Source: Serratia proteamaculans (lineage in GTDB: Bacteria > Pseudomonadota > Gammaproteobacteria > Enterobacterales > Enterobacteriaceae). From it: DNA of 64,000 nt. The stretch is taken from contig NZ_SWDE01000001.1 of NCBI RefSeq assembly GCF_013337185.1, positions 1,364,001-1,428,000 on the forward strand, written 5' to 3'. The notes under the pieces are model-generated. The model was not told where the DNA came from. It ran no database searches and saw only the letters and a list, made by a program, of their open reading frames with translations. A program made the translations under genes and the position numbers. This document shows positions 27,556 to 34,755 of the stretch, in pieces; position 1 is the stretch's first letter, and every line of letters starts with the position of its first letter.

Positions 27556-28290
27556 ATGAAAAAACTATTGCTGGCCGCCACAGTATTAGCAGGCATCGCC
27601 TTTAACGCCAGCGCAGCCGAGACCATTCGTTTCGCCGCTTCCGCCACCTACCCGCCGTTCGAGTCGCTCGATGCCAACAACAAGATCGTGGGCTTTGATA
27701 TCGATCTGGCTAATGCGTTGTGCAAACAAATGAAGGCCGAATGTACCTTCACCAACCAGGCGTTTGACAGCCTGATCGCCGCGCTGAAATTCAAGAAATA
27801 CGACGCGGTAATCTCCGGTATGGACATCACGCCAGAGCGCAGCAAGCAGGTTGCCTTCACTCAGCCCTATTACGCCAACTCGGCAATTGTGATTGCCGAA
27901 AAAGGCAAGTTCAGTTCGCTGGCGGATCTGAAAGGGAAAAAGGTCGGCATGGAGAACGGCACCACCCACCAGAAATACATGCAGGACAAGCATCCGGAGA
28001 TTAACACCGTCTCTTACGACAGCTATCAGAACGCCATTCTCGAGCTGAAAAATGGCCGCATTGACGGCGTATTCGGTGATACCGCCGTGGTCAATGAGTG
28101 GCTGAAGAACAATCCTCAGTTGGCTCCGGTAGGTGAACACGTGACCGATGCACAATACTTCGGTACCGGCCTGGGTATTGCGGTACGTCCGGACAATCAG
28201 GCGCTGCTGGCCAAGCTCAACAGCGCGCTGGACGCCATTAAGGCCGACGGCACCTACAAAGCCATTAACGACAAGTGGTTCCCTCAGTAA
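27556..28290 (+). CDS. artJ: Arginine-binding periplasmic protein ArtJ
   Basis: ArtJ is the high-affinity arginine-binding protein that works with ArtPQM. The 244 residues begin with signal peptide MKKLLLAATVLAGIAFNASA, then AETIRFAASATYPPFESL. ISGMDITPERSKQVAF, NGTTHQKYM and DGVFGDTAVV form the ligand lobes. It is separately transcribed behind tandem ARG boxes, as in E. coli, unlike artI. The ATG follows AGGAG within CAGGAGCTTTAAGC. In E. coli the next gene in this direction is rlmC; here an accessory block of 1.5 kb intervenes. Confidence 0.95.
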   Translation: MKKLLLAATVLAGIAFNASAAETIRFAASATYPPFESLDANNKIVGFDIDLANALCKQMKAECTFTNQAFDSLIAALKFKKYDAVISGMDITPERSKQVAFTQPYYANSAIVIAEKGKFSSLADLKGKKVGMENGTTHQKYMQDKHPEINTVSYDSYQNAILELKNGRIDGVFGDTAVVNEWLKNNPQLAPVGEHVTDAQYFGTGLGIAVRPDNQALLAKLNSALDAIKADGTYKAINDKWFPQ

Positions 28291-28300
28291 CAACGGTCCA

Positions 28301-28320
28301 GGGCGTGGAATACCACGCCC
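28301..28320 (+). terminator. Hairpin after artJ
   Basis: GGGCGTGG and CCACGCCC pair perfectly around AATA, ten bases after the artJ stop. No T-tract follows, so read-through into fic cannot be excluded. Confidence 0.6.
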
Positions 28321-28375
28321 CACACTTATCTCTGTAGTCTATTCTGTTCATAAAGCAACCCACTTACAGGTGGCG

Positions 28376-28996
28376 ATGATGAACAAATACGATGTTTCAA
28401 ACTCACAGGGGCAATTTGCCGACGGTGAACGCCAGGAAGTACTGCTCAATAAACTGGGTATAGTTCGCGTGGAAGATATCAACGATGTTGAATTGGTGCT
28501 GCTGGAGAAATTATATCACTCCGTTTTAGGCGCTGACCTCCCTCAGGGCAGGATTACCCTGGCCATGCTCCGGCAATGGCATCACCGCTGGTTGGGCAAT
28601 GTCTATGACTGGGCCGGCCACGACCGCTCGGTCAATATCAGTAAGGACGGCTTTATGTTCGCGCCGGCGGCACAAATCGTTAAGCTGATGGGCCAATTTC
28701 AGTCAAACTGCCTCGATCGCTATACCCCCTGCACCGATTTGGATGAAGCCGCATTAATTGAAGCCATCGCCATTACCCATATCGAACTGATACTGATCCA
28801 TCCTTTTCGCGAGGGAAATGGTCGGTTGGCGCGGTTATTATCGGACGTGATGGCGGTTCAGGCGGGGTTTGAACCTTTGGATTATGGCTGTTGGGAAAAT
28901 AATCGGCCGCAGTATATCGCCGCCATTCATCATGGGATGCTGATGGATTACCAACCGATGCAGGAATGGGTTAGACAGGCACTGACAGCAGGCTAA
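28376..28996 (+). CDS. Fic-domain AMP-transferase (possible toxin)
   Basis: This 206-residue protein contains the complete Fic active-site motif HPFREGNGRLAR, with His142 as general base and the Glu-Gly-Asn-Gly-Arg loop that binds ATP phosphates, so it should be catalytically competent for AMP transfer to a protein target (family inference). A beta-hairpin 'flap' is likely in the stretch SVNISKDGFMF near 85-95, and YDWAGHDR is also typical of Fic folds. It is not the E. coli Fic/YhfG type, which has a degenerate HPFRVGSG motif. I see no intrinsic inhibitory (S/T)xxxE(G/N) helix at either end, so a separate inhibitor is expected; a candidate is encoded tail-to-tail at 28993-29160. AGGTGG precedes tandem ATGs at 28376 and 28379. 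Confidence 0.88.
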   Translation: MMNKYDVSNSQGQFADGERQEVLLNKLGIVRVEDINDVELVLLEKLYHSVLGADLPQGRITLAMLRQWHHRWLGNVYDWAGHDRSVNISKDGFMFAPAAQIVKLMGQFQSNCLDRYTPCTDLDEAALIEAIAITHIELILIHPFREGNGRLARLLSDVMAVQAGFEPLDYGCWENNRPQYIAAIHHGMLMDYQPMQEWVRQALTAG

Positions 28997-29160
28997 AGGG
29001 CCAGGTGAAGATAAGCGTATTTTTCGCGTTTTTCGGCCAATATAGCCGCCACCTGTGTTGACGCCTGCCCGGTTTCAATGGCCGTGGAAGTGGCTACGGC
29101 ACGTGCAATACGCTCTGACGTCGGCTTACCGGGTTGTCTCTGTGACTGGTGCTTTTTCAT
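28993..29160 (-). CDS. 55-residue ORF, candidate Fic antitoxin
   Basis: This small gene on the opposite strand overlaps the fic stop by four bases. It starts with ATG at 29160 behind GAGGGG with good spacing and encodes a charged, helical 55-residue protein. Residues 16-40 include ERIARAVATSTAIETG and QASTQVAAIL. Ser25-x-x-x-Glu29 fits the Fic inhibitory motif (S/T)xxxE(G/N) except for Thr in place of Gly/Asn, and from memory the segment lines up with the VbhA antitoxin helix (ARNALASQRLEG, then QVVAQM). I therefore infer an inhibitory partner of the Fic protein. A chance ORF or a DNA-binding partner remains possible. Confidence 0.55.
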   Translation of the reverse strand: MKKHQSQRQPGKPTSERIARAVATSTAIETGQASTQVAAILAEKREKYAYLHLAL

Positions 29161-29253
29161 GTTTTCCCCTCGCTAGTGGGCTTAGTATAACCTCAATTAA
29201 ACCGAATGAGGTCAACTCACGTGGTCATGCATTGCCTCCCCGCCCTCTCAGTG

Positions 29254-29278
29254 CTAAATTTGATACTAAATTTAATAC
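29254..29278 (+). promoter_or_regulatory. Repeat operator of the RelBE-type module
   Basis: Two 13-bp direct repeats overlap by one base: CTAAATTTGATAC (29254-29266) and CTAAATTTAATAC (29266-29278). The second half also forms the imperfect palindrome GATACTAAATTTAATACC. This lies 14 bp before the antitoxin start and is a natural autoregulatory site for the antitoxin or toxin-antitoxin complex. The binding itself is inferred. Confidence 0.6.
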
Positions 29279-29291
29279 CAAAGGCAATACT

Positions 29292-29543
29292 ATGATCGTC
29301 CAACCCATCCTGGCTGATTCAGCCGTCAGTATCAGCGATTTTAAAAAGTCACCTAACGCGGCACTCAAAGAAGCCAACGGACAACCCGTAGCCGTCCTTA
29401 CTAATGGAAAGATTTCCGGTTATTACGTCTCTCCCGAGACCTGGCAAGCCATTGCTGAATGCCTGGAAGATATCGAACTCGCTGAAATAGTCCGCTCACG
29501 GATGAGTGGCAAACGTATTAAGGTCAATCTGGATGACTTATAA
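29292..29543 (+). CDS. RelB/StbD (Phd/YefM-like) antitoxin
   Basis: This is an 83-residue antitoxin of a type II module. The N-terminal half, SAVSISDFKKSPNAALKEANGQPVAVLTNGKISGYYVSPETW, is the Phd/YefM-like DNA-binding dimer fold. The C-terminal part, [21 protein letters not shown], should wrap the toxin, as in StbD/RelB proteins. The ATG is at 29292; an open frame continues upstream to 29055 without protein-like sequence. The stop lies 11 bases inside the toxin gene, the usual coupled overlap. It probably represses its own operon through the repeats at 29254-29278. Confidence 0.88.
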   Translation: MIVQPILADSAVSISDFKKSPNAALKEANGQPVAVLTNGKISGYYVSPETWQAIAECLEDIELAEIVRSRMSGKRIKVNLDDL

Positions 29544-29817
29544 CCTTGAATTCGAAGAACATGCACTGAAGGAATTTAAGAAATTAGCTCCGATGATCCG
29601 GGAACAGTTCAAGCGGAAATTGGTGGCCGTATTGGAAAACCCGTTGGTCCCCGCCAATAAGCTATCCGGCCTGCCTGATTGCTATAAAATAAAACTCAAG
29701 GCTTCTGGTTACCGTCTGGTCTATCGTGTCATCGGCGAGGAGATTGTGGTGTTGGTACTCTCGATAGGTAAACGTGAACGCTCAGAGGCCTATACTTCGG
29801 CTAAAAAGCGCCTTTAA
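29533..29817 (+). CDS. RelE/StbE family mRNA-interferase toxin
   Basis: This 94-residue RelE/ParE-superfamily toxin begins [18 protein letters not shown], the typical first strand and helix. [25 protein letters not shown] and [13 protein letters not shown] contain the basic residues that RelE proteins use for ribosome-dependent mRNA cleavage (Lys, Arg and C-terminal Tyr). The start overlaps the antitoxin stop by 11 bases. Its TAA overlaps the stop of convergent rlmC in the tetramer TTAA (29814-29817). Substrate is inferred from family only. Confidence 0.88.
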   Translation: MTYNLEFEEHALKEFKKLAPMIREQFKRKLVAVLENPLVPANKLSGLPDCYKIKLKASGYRLVYRVIGEEIVVLVLSIGKRERSEAYTSAKKRL

Positions 29818-30941
29818 TTACGAACCAGCAGCGTCAGCACTTCGTAATGGGCGGTGTGCGGGAACATATCAAACAGCTGTACGCGCTCGATGCGGTAATC
29901 CGGCAACATCTCAATGTCTTTCGCCATGCTCTCGGCGTTACAGCTCGAATACAGAATATAGCCCGGTGCCATCTGGTTCAGATAGTCGCACAGTGCCTTG
30001 CCAATTCCGCGTCGCGGCGGATTAACCAGCACCAGCTGCGGTACGCTGCCTTCGGCGGTAGCGAAGCGGGTAGAATCCAGCGCCTGGAAATCGACGTGTC
30101 GCAAACCCAGAGTTTCCGCCGACTGGCGCGCGCAGGCAATCGCCTCGGCGCTGATCTCGATGCCGGTCAGGCGCGTTTCCGGCAGTGCACAATGCAGGCC
30201 AAATCCACCCACTCCGCAGAACAGATCCCACATGCTGTCGATACCCAATGCCCGCACCCAGTCACGGGCGGTGGCGTACAGTTCGGCAGCCACCAGCGGA
30301 TTGGTCTGAAAGAAGCTTTGCGGGCGGATATACAGCGGCACCTGGTTAAATTGCTCTTCCAGCGCCTGCTGCTCGCTCAGTGGGATCTCCCGCTCCCCTT
30401 CCATAATCGCCATATGTACCGGCTGAATATTGGCGGAAATCACCCTGAGCTGCGGTAACTGCTGTTGCAGCCACGGCAGTGCGGCGCGCAGCTGCGCCAG
30501 TTTGCTGTCCGAACGCAGCACGAAGCGCAGCATCACGCCACCACTGTGGGTACTTTCAGTCAGTAGCAGGTACTTCAGTTCGCCGCGTTTACGCGCCACG
30601 TTATAAGGCACCAGACCGGCGCGGGCGATAAAACTTTTCAGCACCTCAAACATCGGCGAGAAACTGGCGGGATACAGCGGACAGGCGCTCAGATCCACCG
30701 CCGTGCCGTCACGATGCAGCATACCCAGTAGCGGACGCTCTACGCTGCCGCTGACCACCATTTTGGCTTTATTGCGAAATGCGCTCTGCTCGCCGGCGAT
30801 CGGCTGCAGCCACTGCGCAACTTCACGGTCGCTCAGCAGTGATTGCAGATGATGCTGTTTGTCCGTCAGTTGCTGCGGGTACGGTTTTTCCAACCACTGA
30901 CAGGAACGGCAGGTGCCCGCCGTATACAAAGCGCAATGCAT
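29814..30941 (-). CDS. rlmC: 23S rRNA (uracil-747-C5)-methyltransferase RlmC
   Basis: RlmC (RumB) methylates U747 of 23S rRNA using S-adenosylmethionine and carries a 4Fe-4S cluster. The 375 residues begin [21 protein letters not shown], with Cys3, Cys11 and Cys14 as cluster ligands together with the later CPLYP Cys. The methyltransferase domain has the SAM motif [21 protein letters not shown] and the nucleophile in YSSCNAESM. The start is at 30941 by conservation, although the frame continues to 30992. It is convergent with the toxin gene; ybjO lies upstream on the same strand. Confidence 0.96.
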   Translation of the reverse strand: MHCALYTAGTCRSCQWLEKPYPQQLTDKQHHLQSLLSDREVAQWLQPIAGEQSAFRNKAKMVVSGSVERPLLGMLHRDGTAVDLSACPLYPASFSPMFEVLKSFIARAGLVPYNVARKRGELKYLLLTESTHSGGVMLRFVLRSDSKLAQLRAALPWLQQQLPQLRVISANIQPVHMAIMEGEREIPLSEQQALEEQFNQVPLYIRPQSFFQTNPLVAAELYATARDWVRALGIDSMWDLFCGVGGFGLHCALPETRLTGIEISAEAIACARQSAETLGLRHVDFQALDSTRFATAEGSVPQLVLVNPPRRGIGKALCDYLNQMAPGYILYSSCNAESMAKDIEMLPDYRIERVQLFDMFPHTAHYEVLTLLVRN

Positions 30942-31009
30942 GAAGATAACCCTGAGTTCGGGGTGAATAATTAAGGGCGCAGAGTTTATCACTCTACGCC
31001 GTTAAAATC

Positions 31010-31453
31010 TCAATTGCGCGCGGCGAAATAATGGCGGCTGGTTGCGGGAACAAACAATAATGCCAGGATGACGATGTCAGGGATTTTTTGCAGGATCAGG
31101 ACGTGCAGAATTTGGCCGCTGGTTTCACCTTCGACGGTAAACACCTCCGGCAGAAAACTGCCAATGGTGGCCAACAGCAAATAACCGACCACCAGGCACT
31201 GGCAGGCCACATAGCCCCAACGCCCCCAGTTGCGGCCGCGCATCACCGCAAAACCGCAACTGATTTGCAGGCACAGTAATAACAGGCCGGCCAAAAAGAT
31301 CAGGGTGGAATCCCAGGCCTGTGCACTGGTGCTGACGAACTCTTGAGCGCCATCGACCCCCAGTTCCCCCAACAGCAACAGCACGCTGATGCACTTGATG
31401 GCCACCATCGCCGTTCCGGCCACCATCACCGGTACTGGCGCATCTGAATTCAT
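31010..31453 (-). CDS. ybjO: YbjO family inner-membrane protein (DUF2593)
   Basis: YbjO is a DUF2593 inner-membrane protein of unknown function encoded between rlmC and potI in E. coli as well. The 147-residue form starts MNSDAPVPVMVAGTAM behind AGGGA; an in-frame extension to 31528 is possible but starts inside unconserved sequence beside a palindromic repeat. Four hydrophobic segments are visible (about 9-27, 47-66, 78-96 and 118-134). The C-terminal LQKIPDIVILALLFVPATSR matches the E. coli family end. It lies downstream of potFGHI on the same strand, separated by the repeat at 31517-31586. Confidence 0.88.
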   Translation of the reverse strand: MNSDAPVPVMVAGTAMVAIKCISVLLLLGELGVDGAQEFVSTSAQAWDSTLIFLAGLLLLCLQISCGFAVMRGRNWGRWGYVACQCLVVGYLLLATIGSFLPEVFTVEGETSGQILHVLILQKIPDIVILALLFVPATSRHYFAARN

Positions 31454-31516
31454 TCTTATTCCCTGCCTGCTGTTCAGCATGTCTGACATGTCCATGTTCC
31501 GCAACAAAACGCCATC

Positions 31517-31586
31517 TATACCCGTCATCTTTCAAGTTGCAGCGTTGTTACCTGCGCTCGCTGTAACTCGAAAGCTATAGGGTATA
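31517..31586. repeat. 70-bp palindromic element upstream of ybjO
   Basis: Left arm TATACCCGTCATCTTTCAAG... (31517-31544) and right arm (31559-31586, complement starts TATACCCTATAGCTTTCGAG) are inverted with 22 of 28 matches and a 14-nt centre. The arms resemble those of the poxB-ltaE element, so this is a second, shorter member of the same family. It separates potI from ybjO and probably ends the pot transcript. Confidence 0.8.
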
Positions 31587-31660
31587 TTCAAACGAGATAT
31601 ATAAAGTCAGGTAATCAATTGCAATACCAATAATTGCAAAAATAGCAGGTTTAATCAGAC

Positions 31661-32506
31661 TCAGCTACGGGCAGCCTTTTGTAATTCGCGCGATCGCTGT
31701 TTTTCCGAGCGCGCCATAAACCACCATGCAATCAGGCCGATAACGCCGACCACCAGCAGGATCAAACTCGCCAGGGCGTTAATTTCCGGATTGACCCCCA
31801 TACGTACGCTGGAGAACACCAGCATCGGCAAGGTGGTCGCGCCCGGCCCGGCGACGAAACTGGCAATCACCAGGTCATCCAGCGACAGGGTAAAGGCCAG
31901 CATCCAACCGGCAATCAGCGCCGGTGCAATCATCGGCAGAGTGATCACGAAAAACACTTTCAGCGGTGTCGCGCCCAGATCCATCGCCGCTTCTTCGATA
32001 GAGCGGTCCAACTCGCGCAGACGCGAGCTGATCACCACCGAAACGTAGGCAGTACAGAAGGTGACGTGCGCCAGCCAAATGGTGAACATCCCCCGCTCCG
32101 ACGGCCAGCCAAAGGTATGCCCCATCGCCACAAACAACAGCAGCAGCGACAGGCCGGTGATCACGTCTGGCATCACCAGCGGTGCCGTCAGCATAAAAGC
32201 AAAACCGGTTGAACCCCGAAAACGTCCAAAACGGACCATCACCACTGCCGCAATCGCCCCCAGCACCACTGCCGCGGTCGCCGAGGCGGCGGCGATAGTC
32301 AGGCTGAGCCCAACGGCGCTGATCATCGCCGAGTCATGGAACAACTCGGTATACCAGCGCGTTGACCAACCGGCCCACACCGTCACCAGTTTGGAACTGT
32401 TGAACGAGTAGATCACCAGCATCAGCATCGGCGCATACAAGAAGGTGAAACCCAACACCAAAATAGCGATACGCCACGGCGAACGCACTACCGGCAAGTT
32501 GTTCAT
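31661..32506 (-). CDS. potI: Putrescine ABC transporter permease PotI
   Basis: PotI is one of two permeases of the putrescine importer PotFGHI. The 281 residues show six membrane helices. The EAA loop EEAAMDLGATPLKVFFVITLP (near 165-185) contacts the PotG ATPase, and ITGLSLLLLFVAMG and LSLDDLVIASFVAGPG are family landmarks. Its ATG overlaps the potH stop by four bases (ATGA), indicating coupling. It is the last gene of the operon potF-potG-potH-potI. Confidence 0.97.
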   Translation of the reverse strand: MNNLPVVRSPWRIAILVLGFTFLYAPMLMLVIYSFNSSKLVTVWAGWSTRWYTELFHDSAMISAVGLSLTIAAASATAAVVLGAIAAVVMVRFGRFRGSTGFAFMLTAPLVMPDVITGLSLLLLFVAMGHTFGWPSERGMFTIWLAHVTFCTAYVSVVISSRLRELDRSIEEAAMDLGATPLKVFFVITLPMIAPALIAGWMLAFTLSLDDLVIASFVAGPGATTLPMLVFSSVRMGVNPEINALASLILLVVGVIGLIAWWFMARSEKQRSRELQKAARS

Positions 32507-33468
32507 CCCTGCCCCCCCATTTCCTTGTTCTGGTGCTTGTGGAACCAGAGAATCGGTACGATCAACAGCAACAGCATGACGGTGGCCACTGCAGAGGCTA
32601 CTGGCCAGTCACGGTTATTAAAGAACTCCTGCCACAGTACCCTGCCGATCATAATACTGTCCGGCCCCCCCAGCAGTTCCGGGATCACGAATTCGCCGAC
32701 CGCCGGGATAAACACCAACATAGAACCGGCAATAATCCCGCCGCGGGTCAGCGGCATAATCACGCTGAAAAAGGTTTTCAGCGGTTTAGCCCCCAGATCC
32801 AGCGACGCCTCCACCAGCGAATAGTCCAGCCGCGTCAGCGCGGTGTAAATCGGTAGCACCATAAACGGCAGGTAGGAATACACCACGCCGATATACACCG
32901 CCAGATTGGTGTGCAGGATCACCAACGGCTGATCGATCACCCCGGTCCATAACAGGAAGTTATTGAGGATGCCGTTGTTTTTCAGAATGCCCATCCAGGC
33001 GTAGACGCGGATCAGGAACGAGGTCCACGACGGCAGGATCACCAACAACAGCAAAATATTGCGGGTTGAGGATTTGCTATGCGCCACCGCCCAGGCCAGC
33101 GGATAGCCGATAACAAGGCAACAAATCGTCGATACCGCCGCCACCTGCAGCGATTGCAGATAAGCGTCTATATACAGCGGATCGTCGGTCAGTTGCAGGT
33201 AATTGGCAAAATTGAGCGCGATGTCCAGCTTACCCTCTGCCCAGCTCATCAGATCAGTGTAGGGCGGGACCGCCAACGCCAGTTCCGCCAGACTGATCTT
33301 GAACACGATCAGGAACGGCAGCAGGAACAGCAGCGTCAGCCACAGCAGCGGTACCGCGATCACCAGCTTGCGGCCATGGGCCATCTGCAGGCGCTGGAAA
33401 AAGGCTTTTAGCGGGCCGGGCCCTTTGGCCGGTGGCTCCGGCGGTGTGTGTTCAGCAAGCATTGTCAT
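32503..33468 (-). CDS. potH: Putrescine ABC transporter permease PotH
   Basis: PotH is the first permease of the putrescine importer. The 321 residues have a long cytoplasmic N-terminus, then six membrane helices starting LVIAVPLLWLTLLFLLPFLI. The EAA loop VEASLDLGAKPLKTFFSVIMP lies near 215-235. GGPDSIMIGRVLWQEFFNNRDWPVA is near-identical to E. coli. Two ATGs (33468 and 33462) are possible; GAGGA stands upstream of the first. potI overlaps its 3' end, and potG ends 25 bp upstream. Confidence 0.97.
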   Translation of the reverse strand: MTMLAEHTPPEPPAKGPGPLKAFFQRLQMAHGRKLVIAVPLLWLTLLFLLPFLIVFKISLAELALAVPPYTDLMSWAEGKLDIALNFANYLQLTDDPLYIDAYLQSLQVAAVSTICCLVIGYPLAWAVAHSKSSTRNILLLLVILPSWTSFLIRVYAWMGILKNNGILNNFLLWTGVIDQPLVILHTNLAVYIGVVYSYLPFMVLPIYTALTRLDYSLVEASLDLGAKPLKTFFSVIMPLTRGGIIAGSMLVFIPAVGEFVIPELLGGPDSIMIGRVLWQEFFNNRDWPVASAVATVMLLLLIVPILWFHKHQNKEMGGQG

Positions 33469-33493
33469 AATGATTATTCCTCACCTTCTCGAC

Positions 33494-34627
33494 TCACACC
33501 GTCAACACGACACAACTGTCGGCTTCCCAGCACAGGCGCACTTCGTCGCCCCAGGTCGGCATCCCTTTGCGGAAACGGTGACCGTTTTGCAATTGGGCGC
33601 TAATAATCTGGCCGCTGAGCAACTTCACATGGTAGATAGACAGGTCGCCGAGGTAGGCGATATGCGCCACTTCCCCCACCGCAAAGTTGCAGCCGTCCTG
33701 CGGAACCTCTTCGCACAGCATGATTTTCTCCGGCCGCAGTGCGACCTGGATCGGCACGCCGTCCACTACCGAGGCATCGGAGTCCACCTTAATCGCATGG
33801 CGCAAACCGGGACTTTGCAGGATCAGGCCATCGTCATGACGCTCTTGCAGCACACAATCAAAAACGTTGACCGAGCCGATAAATTCGGCGCTGAAACGGC
33901 TGTTCGGATGCTCGTAGATCTCTTCCGGTTCACCGATCTGCACAAATTTGCCACGGTTCATGATAGCGATGCGCCCTGCCATGGTCATCGCCTCTTCCTG
34001 ATCATGGGTGACCATCACACAAGTCACGCCAACACGCTCAAGAATATCCGTCACTTCCAGCTGCATGCGATCACGCAGCTTTTTATCCAGTGCGCCCATC
34101 GGCTCATCCAGCAACAGCAGTTTCGGCCGTTTGGCCAGGCTGCGTGCCAGTGCCACCCGCTGGCGTTGGCCACCGGATAGCTGGTGCGGTTTACGCTTGG
34201 CGAACTCCTGCATGTGCACCAGCGACAGCATTTCCGCTACCCGCTCGGCGATTTCCGCACGCGGCATTTTGTCCTGTTTCAGACCGAAGGCGATGTTTTG
34301 CTCTACCGTCATGTGCGGGAACAGCGCGTAGGACTGGAACATCATATTGATCGGTCGCTGGTAAGGCGGCACGTGCGACATGTCTTGCCCATCGAGCACA
34401 ATCTGCCCTTCCGACGGCTGTTCAAAACCGGCCAGCATGCGCAACAGCGTCGACTTCCCGCAGCCAGATGGCCCCAGCAAAGCGAATATTTCGCCTTTAT
34501 AGATGGTCAGGCTGACATCTTCGACCGCGTTTTGGCCGTCAAAGGTTTTGGTGAGGTTACGGATTTCCAGCAGAGGAGTGAAGACCTTCTGCGACTTGGC
34601 TTGAGGACGAGGGATGACGTCGTTCAA
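33494..34627 (-). CDS. potG: Putrescine ABC transporter ATP-binding protein PotG
   Basis: PotG energises putrescine import. The nucleotide-binding domain has Walker A GPSGCGKST near residue 50, FQSYALFPHMTV, signature LSGGQRQRVALARSL and Walker B LLLLDEPMGALD. A C-terminal TOBE-like regulatory domain follows (about 260-377). I place the start at TTG 34627 (LNDVIPRPQAKSQ), which gives 377 residues and matches the E. coli N-terminus MNDAIPRPQAK; no ATG lies at this position, and the upstream part of the open frame covers the potF-potG hairpins. A GGAG sequence is about 11 bases upstream. Confidence 0.95.
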   Translation of the reverse strand: MNDVIPRPQAKSQKVFTPLLEIRNLTKTFDGQNAVEDVSLTIYKGEIFALLGPSGCGKSTLLRMLAGFEQPSEGQIVLDGQDMSHVPPYQRPINMMFQSYALFPHMTVEQNIAFGLKQDKMPRAEIAERVAEMLSLVHMQEFAKRKPHQLSGGQRQRVALARSLAKRPKLLLLDEPMGALDKKLRDRMQLEVTDILERVGVTCVMVTHDQEEAMTMAGRIAIMNRGKFVQIGEPEEIYEHPNSRFSAEFIGSVNVFDCVLQERHDDGLILQSPGLRHAIKVDSDASVVDGVPIQVALRPEKIMLCEEVPQDGCNFAVGEVAHIAYLGDLSIYHVKLLSGQIISAQLQNGHRFRKGMPTWGDEVRLCWEADSCVVLTV

Positions 34628-34693
34628 TCGGGGTGCTCTCCGGTGCAAACAGTACAAAAAACCACGGCGATTGCCATGGCCCAAAATGGCAAC

Positions 34694-34747
34694 GCAGGCG
34701 GGGAGCACCCGCCTGCTGGTATGACACCGGGCTCAGCATGCTGAGCC
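34694..34747 (-). terminator. Two strong hairpins in the potF-potG gap
   Basis: Reading the plus strand, GCAGGCGGG (34694-34702) pairs with CCCGCCTGC (34708-34716), and GGCTCAGCATGCTGAGCC (34730-34747) is a perfect palindrome starting nine bases after the potF stop in its reading direction. There is no T-tract. Such structures after a binding-protein gene usually stabilise its mRNA or reduce read-through, which would give more PotF than PotGHI. Confidence 0.75.
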
Positions 34748-34755
34748 GCTATTGA

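Noticed and set aside
34628-34708. Longer PotG starting at 34708
   Set aside because: The extra 27 residues overlap the hairpin-rich gap and are not conserved; the TTG at 34627 gives the family's usual N-terminus and length.
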